From Candidatus Nanopelagicaceae bacterium (GTDB lineage Bacteria > Actinomycetota > Actinomycetes > Nanopelagicales > Nanopelagicaceae): a DNA stretch of 18,597 nucleotides. Below are positions 1-6,896 of this stretch, piece by piece; within the stretch, counting starts at the first letter, position 1, and every line of letters starts with the position of its first letter. The translations under genes were made by a program, and so were the position numbers. The stretch is from assembly GCA_947490625.1 (NCBI GenBank), contig CANLHC010000006.1:1-18597 (forward strand). Reading direction: 5' to 3'. The notes under the pieces are model-generated. The model had not been told where the DNA came from and did no database searches. It saw only the letters and a program-made list of their open reading frames with translations.

Positions 1-7
1 TTATCGG

Positions 8-448
8 TTATCTCTTCTCCACCGCTTGCAGTGTCGCATCTTTAATTGCCATCCAGCCCAAGAGCGCACATTTGATACGGGCTGGATATTGGGAAACACC
101 GGCTAACGCGACTGCATCCTCGAGTACTGCCTCATCACCAGTCTTCTTGCCCTTGCTCTGCATTAATTCAATGAATTCCTCTGAGATTGATTCTACTTCG
201 CTCAGTGACTTGCCCATCAGAAGATCGCTTGCAATCGAGACGCTTGCTTGGGAGATCGAACAGCCAACGCCATCCCACGTGATTTCTTTAATCGTCTGAC
301 CATCTAAAGTCAGGTTAAGTGTGATTTCATCACCGCAACTTGGATTAATGTGATGAACCTGCACATCGAAGTTTTCTGAAAGAGTTTTGTTTAATGGATT
401 CTTGTAGTGATCCAGGATTACCTCTTGATATAAATTATCTAAGTTCAT
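8..448 (-). CDS. sufU: Fe-S assembly sulfur-acceptor protein SufU
   Basis: This 146-residue protein is a zinc-dependent SufU, which takes persulfide sulfur from the SufS cysteine desulfurase and passes it to the SufBCD scaffold in the cytoplasm. The expected zinc ligands are visible: Cys38 and Asp40 in NPSCGD, Cys63 in GVGCSIS and Cys127 in RIKCALL. The N-terminal LYQEVILDHYKNP segment is typical of the IscU/SufU fold. The roughly 20-residue insertion between the second and third ligand regions, compared with IscU, marks it as SufU rather than an IscU scaffold. Its ATG overlaps the sufS TGA by 4 nt (ATGA), so translation is probably coupled. It is the last visible gene of the suf operon; a downstream sufT would lie outside the left edge. 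The assignment is firm. Confidence 0.96.
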   Translation of the reverse strand: MNLDNLYQEVILDHYKNPLNKTLSENFDVQVHHINPSCGDEITLNLTLDGQTIKEITWDGVGCSISQASVSIASDLLMGKSLSEVESISEEFIELMQSKGKKTGDEAVLEDAVALAGVSQYPARIKCALLGWMAIKDATLQAVEKR

Positions 449-1692
449 TTGCCGAAATATTTCATAGCCGAATGAATACCAGAGATCAACGCATCGTTAT
501 CTTCTATTGAGTTATAGAGATAGAGCGAGGCGCGAGTGGTCGCGGGAACGCCAAGTGAGCGCGTTAACGGCCAAGCGCAATGATGGCCAGTTCGCACAGC
601 GATACCCTGACTATCAAGAAATTGGCCAAGATCATGTGGGTGTATATCTGCAACAGTGAATGAGAGTGCTCCCCCGCGATTGTCCATCGTATGTGGGCCA
701 ACTACGCGTATCTCTTTATGCTCCAACAATTTACCGAGTAAGTCAGAGGTAAGAGCATGTTCATGAGCTGCAATTTCAGTCATTCCGATCGCGGAGAGAT
801 AATCGATGGCGACTCCCAGGCCAACAGCTTGCGCCATATTGGGGACTCCGGCTTCGAATTTTGCTGGCGCCTTTGCCCACGTTGCTGTTGTCATAGTGAC
901 ATCTGCAATCATAGAACCGCCGGTAAGAAACGGTGGAAGCTCAGCAAGGAGTTCGCGCTTACTCCACATGATTCCTACACCTGTAGGACCAAGAGCCTTA
1001 TGGCCAGAGAAAGCAAGGAAATCAACTCCGAGCTCTTTCACATCAACTTTCATATGTGGAACCGATTGACATGCATCGAGGACAACAACAGCGCCAACAG
1101 CATGTGCCGCATTCACGATTTCGTCTAAAGGATTGATGGTTCCCAAAACATTTGATTGATGAGTCAGGGCAACAACTTTGGTCTTTGATGTGATCAGTTC
1201 TGAAATTTGTGAGAGATCTAAACGACCATCGGCAGTAACGTTAAACCAGATTAGTTCAGCGCCTGTCCGCGCTGCTAACTGTTGCCAAGGAATGAGGTTG
1301 GCATGGTGTTCCATCTCTGTCAGGACAATGCGGTCACCCTCTGCGATATGAAATCTATTTCCACGTGGGGAATTTCCCATCGCATATGCGATCAAATTCA
1401 GGGACTCGGTGGCACCTTTAGTGAAAATCACTTCATCAGTCTCTGCTCCGAGAAACTCAGCGAGTTTACTTCTGGCTCCCTCAAAGAGATCTGTCGCTTC
1501 TTCTGCAAGTTGGTGAGCGCCACGATGAACAGCGGCATTATGTAGGCGATAGAAATCGAGTTCGGAATCGATCACCACCTGAGGCTTCTGTGATGTAGCT
1601 CCGCTATCTAAATAGACCAACCTCTTACCGTCGCGAATAGTCCGATTAAATATCGGAAAGTCATCGCGAACAGTGAGAGGGTTAAAGGACAT
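445..1692 (-). CDS. sufS: Cysteine desulfurase SufS
   Basis: This 415-residue group II cysteine desulfurase is a PLP enzyme that removes sulfur from L-cysteine to give alanine and an enzyme-bound persulfide. The PLP Schiff-base lysine is Lys232 in FSGHKALGPTG. The histidine that stacks on PLP is in EMEHH (about residue 129), and the catalytic cysteine is Cys372 in RTGHHCAWP. The length and the N-terminal pattern DFPIF...LVYLDSGATSQKP are normal for SufS. The start chosen is the only reasonable ATG, but no Shine-Dalgarno sequence precedes it. It follows sufC by 17 nt and overlaps sufU by 4 nt. Pairing with SufU, not SufE, is the usual arrangement in Gram-positive bacteria. Nothing suggests damage or transfer. 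Confidence 0.97.
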   Translation of the reverse strand: MSFNPLTVRDDFPIFNRTIRDGKRLVYLDSGATSQKPQVVIDSELDFYRLHNAAVHRGAHQLAEEATDLFEGARSKLAEFLGAETDEVIFTKGATESLNLIAYAMGNSPRGNRFHIAEGDRIVLTEMEHHANLIPWQQLAARTGAELIWFNVTADGRLDLSQISELITSKTKVVALTHQSNVLGTINPLDEIVNAAHAVGAVVVLDACQSVPHMKVDVKELGVDFLAFSGHKALGPTGVGIMWSKRELLAELPPFLTGGSMIADVTMTTATWAKAPAKFEAGVPNMAQAVGLGVAIDYLSAIGMTEIAAHEHALTSDLLGKLLEHKEIRVVGPHTMDNRGGALSFTVADIHPHDLGQFLDSQGIAVRTGHHCAWPLTRSLGVPATTRASLYLYNSIEDNDALISGIHSAMKYFGK

Positions 1693-1709
1693 AAATGAAA
1701 CGAGAACGC

Positions 1710-2462
1710 TTACGCGTTGACGTACTCCTCGTACCCTTGAGCTTCCAGCTTGTCAGCTAGTTCAGGACCGCCCTCTTCCACAATCTTTCCATTTGCAAAG
1801 ACGTGCACGAAGTCAGGCTTGATGTACTTGAGGATGCGTGTGTAGTGAGTAATCAGAAGGACACCAACATTGCTGTTCTCCTTAGCGCGATTAACGCCTT
1901 CAGAAACTACGCGTAGCGCATCAACATCAAGACCTGAATCTGTTTCATCCAGGATGGCAATCTTCGGCTTGAGCAATTCAAGTTGCATAATTTCGTGACG
2001 CTTCTTCTCGCCTCCGGAGAAACCTTCGTTGACATTACGTGAGGCAAAGGATGGATCCATCTTGAGCGCTTCCATTGCACCCTTAACTTCGCCAACCCAC
2101 TCGCGCAGTTTTGGAGCCTCACCACGTAGGGCTGTTGCTGCAGTTCGTAGGAAGTTAGAGACAGAGACGCCTGGCACCTCAACTGGATACTGCATCGCAA
2201 GGAATAGACCTGCCTTTGCGCGCTCATCTACAGACATCTCAAGAACGTCTGCACCGTCGAGAGTTACTGTGCCTCCGGTAATTGTGTATTTAGGGTGACC
2301 AGCAATTGAATACGCAAGAGTGGATTTTCCTGAGCCGTTAGGACCCATGATTGCATGTGTCTCGCCTGATTTGATGGTGAGGTCTACCCCCTTGAGAATT
2401 TCAACATCCCCATTTTCGGTGGTAACGCTTACCTTTAATCCACGAATTTCAAGTGTGCTCAT
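1710..2462 (-). CDS. sufC: Fe-S assembly ATPase SufC
   Basis: This 250-residue ABC-type ATPase powers the SufBC2D scaffold on which Fe-S clusters are built. It is a soluble cytoplasmic ATPase, not a transporter component. Walker A is GPNGSGKST (residues 40-48), the Q-loop Gln is near 91, the signature is FSGGEKKRHE (148-157), Walker B is IAILDE (168-173), the D-loop SGLD is at 176-179 and the switch His is about 206 (ITHYTRI). The ETDSGLDVDAL and GEKKRHEI wording is specific to SufC among ABC ATPases. It starts 12 nt after the Rieske gene stop, with GGGGA as a likely ribosome binding site. It lies between its partners sufD and sufS, so operon expression is expected. Confidence 0.97.
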   Translation of the reverse strand: MSTLEIRGLKVSVTTENGDVEILKGVDLTIKSGETHAIMGPNGSGKSTLAYSIAGHPKYTITGGTVTLDGADVLEMSVDERAKAGLFLAMQYPVEVPGVSVSNFLRTAATALRGEAPKLREWVGEVKGAMEALKMDPSFASRNVNEGFSGGEKKRHEIMQLELLKPKIAILDETDSGLDVDALRVVSEGVNRAKENSNVGVLLITHYTRILKYIKPDFVHVFANGKIVEEGGPELADKLEAQGYEEYVNA

Positions 2463-2474
2463 GTATATCCCCGA

Positions 2475-2771
2475 TTAGATTTCCACTGTGACGGAGTCTC
2501 CGTCAACATGTATTTCATAAGATTTAAGTGGTGCTACCGCTGGCGGTGTCAGCGCCTCACCCGTGCGCAGGTCGAATTCAGCTCCATGAAGCCAACACTC
2601 GATTTTAAATTGTGAAACATCTCCTTCAGATAGCGACGCATCTGAATGCGAGCATGTGTCATCGACGGCAAAAACCTCATCGCCCACACGCGCAACACAA
2701 ATCGTCTTGCCATCTTTTTCAAGCTTGACTGGCTTTCCTTCAACTAAAGATGCAAAAGATAGGTCAGCCAT
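2475..2771 (-). CDS. Rieske [2Fe-2S] ferredoxin of the suf operon
   Basis: This is a small (98-residue) soluble Rieske-type ferredoxin, in the family of non-haem iron oxygenase ferredoxin subunits and NirD-like proteins. The cluster ligands are Cys40-x-His42 (CSHS) and Cys59-x-x-His62 (CWLH). No membrane segment or signal peptide is present. I chose the ATG at 2771 (MADLSFASL) because GGGGG lies 7 nt upstream. It overlaps the sufD stop by 8 nt. An ATG at 2801 would add ten residues that fit the family poorly. This gene is commonly found between sufD and sufC in actinobacterial suf operons. An electron-transfer role in cluster assembly is inferred from that position; the redox partner is unknown. 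Confidence 0.9.
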   Translation of the reverse strand: MADLSFASLVEGKPVKLEKDGKTICVARVGDEVFAVDDTCSHSDASLSEGDVSQFKIECWLHGAEFDLRTGEALTPPAVAPLKSYEIHVDGDSVTVEI

Positions 2772-3864
2772 TGATTGCCCCCGCTTTAGCAAGTTCATCA
2801 TCTATCCGTGCCATGATTCGATCTTCGATCACTTGATCCTTGATCTGAGAAACAATCTCGGTAAAGAACCCACGAACAACAAGCCTGCGTGCATCCGCGC
2901 TATTGATTCCGCGAGACATCAAGTAGAAGAGTTGCTCATCATCGAATCGACCTGTGGTGCTGGCGTGACCCGCTCCAACAATTTCACCAGTTTCGATCTC
3001 TAGATTAGGAACCGAATCAGCACGTGCTCCATCTGAGAGAAGTAGATTTCGGTTGAGCTCATAGGTATCAGTTCCCTCTGCCGCCGCACGAATAAATACG
3101 TCGCCAATCCAAACGGTGTGGGCATCTTGGCCAGCTAACGCGCCTTTGTAATTCACGCGCGACTTGGCTTGAGGAACGAGGTGATCAACAAAGATGCGGT
3201 GCTCGAAGAACTGACCAGCAGTTGCAAAGTAGACACCGAGTAGTTCAGCACTTGATCCAGGACCAGCAAACTCAACTGTAGGGAGAAGGCGAACAAGTGA
3301 TCCGCCAACGGTGACGATGATGGAATTGAAGGTGGCATCACGTTCAACTACAGCATTGTGGCGGGCTGCGTGAATAGACGAAGCACCCCACTCTTGCAGA
3401 GAGATAAAGGTCAGATGTGCCCCAGCTCCTACCTGAATTTCCAGATCCTCACCAATTCGCAAATCACCTGAGTTCTCAAAGATCACCGTAGCTTTTGCAT
3501 GCGGTTCAACAACAATCTGAATTCGAGCAAACTCAACTGAATTGAGATCTCGCATCGATCGTGAGAAATGAATCGGTTGGGCTATCTCAGAGTTCTTGGA
3601 GATGGTCAGTCGTTGCACCGTCTTTGAAAAAGCGCGTATCCGCTGTGTGATTGCATCATCAGTTGGCGAGAATGCGTCAGCTTCCACAGTGTCAAAGCTG
3701 ACACCTGAAGGCAACGCCTGAACCGGCTGAAGCGAATTGAGAAGAGAAGTAATAGCACTTCCATCGTGCATACCCGCTAAACGTTTCAGAGGAGTAAAAC
3801 GCCACGCCTCTTCACGACCTTGCGGGGTATGAATGTCCAGCACATTTGATTGCAGTGCAGTCAT
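2764..3864 (-). CDS. sufD: Fe-S assembly scaffold protein SufD
   Basis: This 366-residue SufD is the SufB paralogue that completes the SufBC2D complex and supports iron acquisition. The N-terminal GREEAWRFTPLKRL motif, the repetitive beta-helical core, and the C-terminal VGAGHASTTGRFDDEQLFY segment are diagnostic. His300 in that segment corresponds to the conserved SufD histidine at the SufB-SufD interface. The shared LFYLMSRG motif with SufB is so similar that 20 nt are identical between 2915-2934 and 4003-4022. The length is somewhat shorter than the roughly 400-420 residues common in other lineages, with no sign of truncation. The ATG overlaps the sufB TAA by one base (TAATG) and the stop overlaps the Rieske gene, so translational coupling on both sides is likely. 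Confidence 0.96.
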   Translation of the reverse strand: MTALQSNVLDIHTPQGREEAWRFTPLKRLAGMHDGSAITSLLNSLQPVQALPSGVSFDTVEADAFSPTDDAITQRIRAFSKTVQRLTISKNSEIAQPIHFSRSMRDLNSVEFARIQIVVEPHAKATVIFENSGDLRIGEDLEIQVGAGAHLTFISLQEWGASSIHAARHNAVVERDATFNSIIVTVGGSLVRLLPTVEFAGPGSSAELLGVYFATAGQFFEHRIFVDHLVPQAKSRVNYKGALAGQDAHTVWIGDVFIRAAAEGTDTYELNRNLLLSDGARADSVPNLEIETGEIVGAGHASTTGRFDDEQLFYLMSRGINSADARRLVVRGFFTEIVSQIKDQVIEDRIMARIDDELAKAGAING

Positions 3865-5273
3865 TACCCAACGGCCCCTTCCATCTGGAGCTCGATAAGG
3901 CGGTTAAGTTCGAGGGCGTATTCCATTGGTAGCTCACGAGCAATTGGCTCGATAAAGCCACGAACAATCATCGCCATTGCTTCATCTTCGTTAAGTCCGC
4001 GTGACATCAAGTAGAAGAGTTGATCATCGCTAATTTTCGAGACTGTCGCTTCGTGACCCATGGAGACATCATCTTCACGGATATCTACATATGGGTATGT
4101 ATCTGAACGCGAAATTGTGTCGACTAGAAGAGCATCACACTTCACAGTGCTGGCAGAGTGATGAGCACCCTCTTGCACTTGGACAAGTCCGCGGTATGAC
4201 GTTCTTCCACCACCACGTGCTACTGATTTCGAGATGACAGACGATGATGTGTAAGGAGCTGCGTGAACCATCTTTGCACCAGAATCTTGGTGTTGACCAG
4301 GACCGGCAAATGCAAGTGAGAGTGTCTCGCCCTTAGCATGAGGACCCATCAATAGAACTGCTGGGTACTTCATTGTTACCTTTGATCCAATATTTCCATC
4401 GACCCATTCCATCGTTGCACCTTCTGCGCATGTTGCACGCTTGGTGACGAGGTTGTACACATTGTTAGACCAGTTCTGAATTGTTGTGTAACGAACGCGT
4501 GCACCCTTTTTGACAATGATCTCTACGACAGCAGAGTGCAGTGAGTCTGACTTGTAAATAGGCGCGGTGCAGCCTTCAACATAATGAATGTATGAATCTT
4601 CATCGGCAATAATGAGTGTGCGTTCGAATTGACCCATATTTTCGGTATTAATTCTGAAATATGCCTGAAGGGGAATATCAACATGAACGCCCTTTGGAAC
4701 GTAGATAAATGATCCACCTGACCAGACAGAGGTATTAAGCGCTGCAAACTTGTTATCTCCTACAGGGATAACTGTTCCGAAGTATTCACGGAATAGCTCT
4801 GGGTGTTCGCGCAGGGCTGTATCAGTATCAAGGAAGAGAACTCCGAGCTTTTCTAGATCTTCTCTAATGGAGTGATAGACCACTTCTGATTCGTACTGTG
4901 CCGCTACTCCAGAGACTAATCTCTGCTTCTCTGCCTCTGGAATACCAAGGCGATCATAAGTATTTTTAATGTCATCTGGCAGGTCATCCCACGTAGTTGC
5001 CTGCTTTTCAGTGGAGCGCACAAAGTACTTGATTGTGTCGAAGAAGATACCTGAGAGATCGCTACCCCATGACGGCATAGGCTTCTTCTCGAAGAGAGCA
5101 AGTCCCTTAAGGCGTAGGTCTAACATCCACTGCGGCTCGTTCTTCTTCGCTGAGATATCACGAACTACATCTTCGTTGATTCCGCGCTTAGCTTTTGCAC
5201 CAGCATCAGTCTTATCTGCCCAGCCGTATTCATAATTACCAAGGCCGTCGAGTTCAGGATGTGCTGTTGTCAT
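3864..5273 (-). CDS. sufB: Fe-S assembly scaffold protein SufB
   Basis: This 469-residue SufB is the main scaffold subunit on which the nascent Fe-S cluster is assembled. Visible features include YVPKGVHVDIPLQAYFRIN (about 191-209), GRTSYRGLVQV (356-366), and Cys379 in STVKCDALL, which corresponds to the conserved cysteine that receives sulfur. His407/Glu408 sit in MGHEATVSKI near the SufD interface, and the C-terminus is EYALELNRLIELQMEGAVG. It is uninterrupted: I see no intein, although mycobacterial SufB often carries one. The length is typical. The ATG overlaps the sufR TAA by one base, with GGAAAGG about 8 nt upstream as ribosome binding site. It is the first structural gene behind the repressor. 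Confidence 0.97.
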   Translation of the reverse strand: MTTAHPELDGLGNYEYGWADKTDAGAKAKRGINEDVVRDISAKKNEPQWMLDLRLKGLALFEKKPMPSWGSDLSGIFFDTIKYFVRSTEKQATTWDDLPDDIKNTYDRLGIPEAEKQRLVSGVAAQYESEVVYHSIREDLEKLGVLFLDTDTALREHPELFREYFGTVIPVGDNKFAALNTSVWSGGSFIYVPKGVHVDIPLQAYFRINTENMGQFERTLIIADEDSYIHYVEGCTAPIYKSDSLHSAVVEIIVKKGARVRYTTIQNWSNNVYNLVTKRATCAEGATMEWVDGNIGSKVTMKYPAVLLMGPHAKGETLSLAFAGPGQHQDSGAKMVHAAPYTSSSVISKSVARGGGRTSYRGLVQVQEGAHHSASTVKCDALLVDTISRSDTYPYVDIREDDVSMGHEATVSKISDDQLFYLMSRGLNEDEAMAMIVRGFIEPIARELPMEYALELNRLIELQMEGAVG

Positions 5274-5956
5274 TATTGTGCCTTTCCAGCAGTAGTTGTG
5301 AGTTGAGGAATATAAGTAGTACAGACACCATCACCATGAGCGATAGTTGCTAGACGTTGAACATGGGTTCCAAGTAAACGAGAGAATGCTTGTGTTTCTG
5401 CTTCACAGAGTTGTGGGTAGGCCGATGCAACGTGGGCAATTGGACAGTGATGTTGGCAAATCTCTTCACCCAAACCGCGATCTTCAACACTGGCTGCATA
5501 ACCCTGGTCGGTGAGAAATTCTGCAAGGAGCGCAACCTTGTCGTTCTTTCGTGGTGTTTTATTGTTTTCGATGTATTCGTTAGCTTTTGTTTCAATCTCA
5601 TCTGCCCTCGCTTGTGCAAATGATGCGACAAGGTGCTCCCCCGAGTGTGATGCCATGAACCTCAACGCTGAGACTGCTAAGTCATCGTAGGTGTGTTCAA
5701 ATTGCGCCCGACCAGCATCGGTCATGAGAAATACCTTCGATGGACGTCCTCGTCCCCGTGTCGAAGCAGTACGCGGTTCTCGCGCTTCCAAAATTCCATC
5801 TGCGACAAGGAGCTCCAAATGTCTGCGAATTCCTGCAGGAGTTAAGGCGAGAGATTGACTCAAAGCCGATGCCGTGGCAGGTCCATGCTCAAGAATCAGG
5901 CGCGCGATGGCATCCCTTGTAGGGAGATCCTGGCCCAGCGCATCGCCGATTTTCAC
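5273..5956 (-). CDS. sufR: Fe-S cluster-sensing transcriptional repressor SufR
   Basis: This 227-residue regulator joins an N-terminal winged helix-turn-helix (about residues 12-80, with TASALSQSLALTPAGIRRHL as helix-turn-helix and RGRGRPSK as the wing) to a C-terminal cysteine-rich sensory part. Cysteines at 167, 171, 184 and 212 are candidate cluster ligands. SufR family repressors bind the suf promoter when they hold a cluster and release it when Fe-S supply fails. The start is a GTG, confirmed from the sequence. No ribosome binding site precedes it, but a TACATT element lies exactly 6 nt upstream, which suggests a leaderless mRNA. It heads the suf operon and overlaps sufB by one base (TAATG), so autoregulation is expected. 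Confidence 0.93.
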   Translation of the reverse strand: MKIGDALGQDLPTRDAIARLILEHGPATASALSQSLALTPAGIRRHLELLVADGILEAREPRTASTRGRGRPSKVFLMTDAGRAQFEHTYDDLAVSALRFMASHSGEHLVASFAQARADEIETKANEYIENNKTPRKNDKVALLAEFLTDQGYAASVEDRGLGEEICQHHCPIAHVASAYPQLCEAETQAFSRLLGTHVQRLATIAHGDGVCTTYIPQLTTTAGKAQ

Positions 5957-5967
5957 AACACGAATGT
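5953..5967 (-). promoter_or_regulatory. Candidate SufR operator
   Basis: Read on the minus strand this is ACATT-CGTGT-TGTGA. The mycobacterial SufR operator, as I remember it, is ACACT-N5-TGTGA, so 9 of 10 defined bases match with the correct 5-nt spacer. The site overlaps both the proposed -10 element and the sufR GTG codon, an ideal place for repression by a bound SufR. The motif is from memory and the site is a prediction. Confidence 0.55.
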
Positions 5968-5968
5968 A
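5963..5968 (-). promoter_or_regulatory. Candidate -10 element of the suf operon (leaderless)
   Basis: TACATT on the minus strand matches TATAAT at 4 of 6 positions and fits the TANNNT pattern. Six bases separate it from the sufR GTG, so transcription would begin at the start codon. A second TANNNT match, TACGAT, lies 5 nt further upstream and would give a leader of only about 5 nt. No clear -35 box is visible. Confidence 0.45.
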
Positions 5969-6014
5969 TCGTAATTAACTCCTGCCTTCTACTCGAACAC
6001 TCCCCCCACTGGAA

Positions 6015-6020
6015 TAGGCT
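6015..6020 (+). promoter_or_regulatory. Candidate -10 element of ctaA-tkt-tal-pgi (leaderless)
   Basis: TAGGCT fits TANNNT and ends 6 nt before the ctaA ATG, the same geometry as on the sufR side. No Shine-Dalgarno sequence precedes the ATG, which agrees with a leaderless transcript. A -35 element is not convincing. This would be the only promoter seen for the four-gene plus-strand operon. Confidence 0.4.
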
Positions 6021-6026
6021 AGAGAT

Positions 6027-6896
6027 ATGCGTATTCGTACCGCCTTGTATGGAGTCCTTTTCTTTCTCCAAGGCGCTCTGGTAATCACAGGGGGCGCTGT
6101 TCGCCTCACAGGATCTGGACTCGGTTGCCCGACGTGGCCAGAGTGCTCTGAAGGTTCATTTACACCAGTTGCAACTCAAATCGAACCGCAGCATCAGGTA
6201 TGGATTGAATTCGGAAATCGTCTCCTGACATTTGCGTTGCTTATTGCAGCACTTGCTGTGGTTATCGAAGTTCTAAAAACAAAAAGAAGAGATCTAAGGC
6301 CTCTTGCGGCCGGACAACTGATTGGCATTCTTGCCCAGGGAGCTCTCGGGGGTATAACAGTGCTCACCGGTCTTCATCCGTTAACAGTTGCAGCGCACCT
6401 CCTTCTTTCAATGATTCTAATTGCTGGGGCGGCTTCACTTTACTCGCGCCGATCTGGCCCAGTGTCAAGAACTCCAATTAAAACCACATCACTACGGATC
6501 ATCTCAGGTACACACCTTGCGCTTGCCTTCGTAGTTCTTGTACTTGGTGCACTTGTCACAGGAAGCGGTCCACATGCCGGAGATAAAGCTGCACAACGCT
6601 TTGGTTTTGATATCCGTAGCATGACGGTACTGCACACAGATGCAGTGATTTTCTTGATGGGTTTAACAATCGCTTATCTGGTCGTACCACAAGTGAAGAT
6701 GGCAACAAAGCGAGCAATTGTTATCTTCCTAGGCATTTCACTAGGTCAAGGGGCGATTGGCTATATTCAATATGTCACCGGCGTTCCAGAAATTTTGGTT
6801 GCCTTCCATCTTCTTGGTGCTGTCCTCTTTTGGATAGCAGCCTGGCGTATTCGTCTCACAGTTGTTCGAGTTCCAAAGGATCGAAAGGGAGAGTAA
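6027..6896 (+). CDS. ctaA: Haem A synthase CtaA (COX15 family)
   Basis: This 289-residue integral membrane protein has about eight hydrophobic helices. CtaA/COX15 converts haem O to haem A for the aa3-type cytochrome c oxidase. The extracytoplasmic cysteine pair is Cys34/Cys40 (GLGCPTWPEC). The conserved glutamate is Glu61 in IEFGNR, and candidate haem-ligating histidines are His124, His203 (VLHTDAV) and His261 (AFHLLGA). The position that aligns with Bacillus subtilis His60 is Asn64; His56 is close by. I recall EFGNR in other actinobacterial CtaA proteins, so this may be a clade trait. The gene is divergent from sufR, and its TAA abuts the tkt ATG with no spacer. The usual partner ctaB is not next to it. 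Confidence 0.92.
   Translation: MRIRTALYGVLFFLQGALVITGGAVRLTGSGLGCPTWPECSEGSFTPVATQIEPQHQVWIEFGNRLLTFALLIAALAVVIEVLKTKRRDLRPLAAGQLIGILAQGALGGITVLTGLHPLTVAAHLLLSMILIAGAASLYSRRSGPVSRTPIKTTSLRIISGTHLALAFVVLVLGALVTGSGPHAGDKAAQRFGFDIRSMTVLHTDAVIFLMGLTIAYLVVPQVKMATKRAIVIFLGISLGQGAIGYIQYVTGVPEILVAFHLLGAVLFWIAAWRIRLTVVRVPKDRKGE

Noticed and set aside
2772..2801. Longer start for the Rieske protein at the ATG at 2801.
   Set aside because: The ten extra residues do not match the family, and the ATG at 2771 has a good GGGGG ribosome binding site.
2915..4022. A 20-nt exact direct repeat (2915-2934 and 4003-4022).
   Set aside because: It encodes the shared LFYLMSRG motif of the paralogues SufD and SufB and is explained by common ancestry, not by a mobile or regulatory repeat.
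3864..5273. Possible intein in SufB, as found in mycobacteria.
   Set aside because: The frame has normal SufB length (469 residues) and continuous family motifs with no inserted block.
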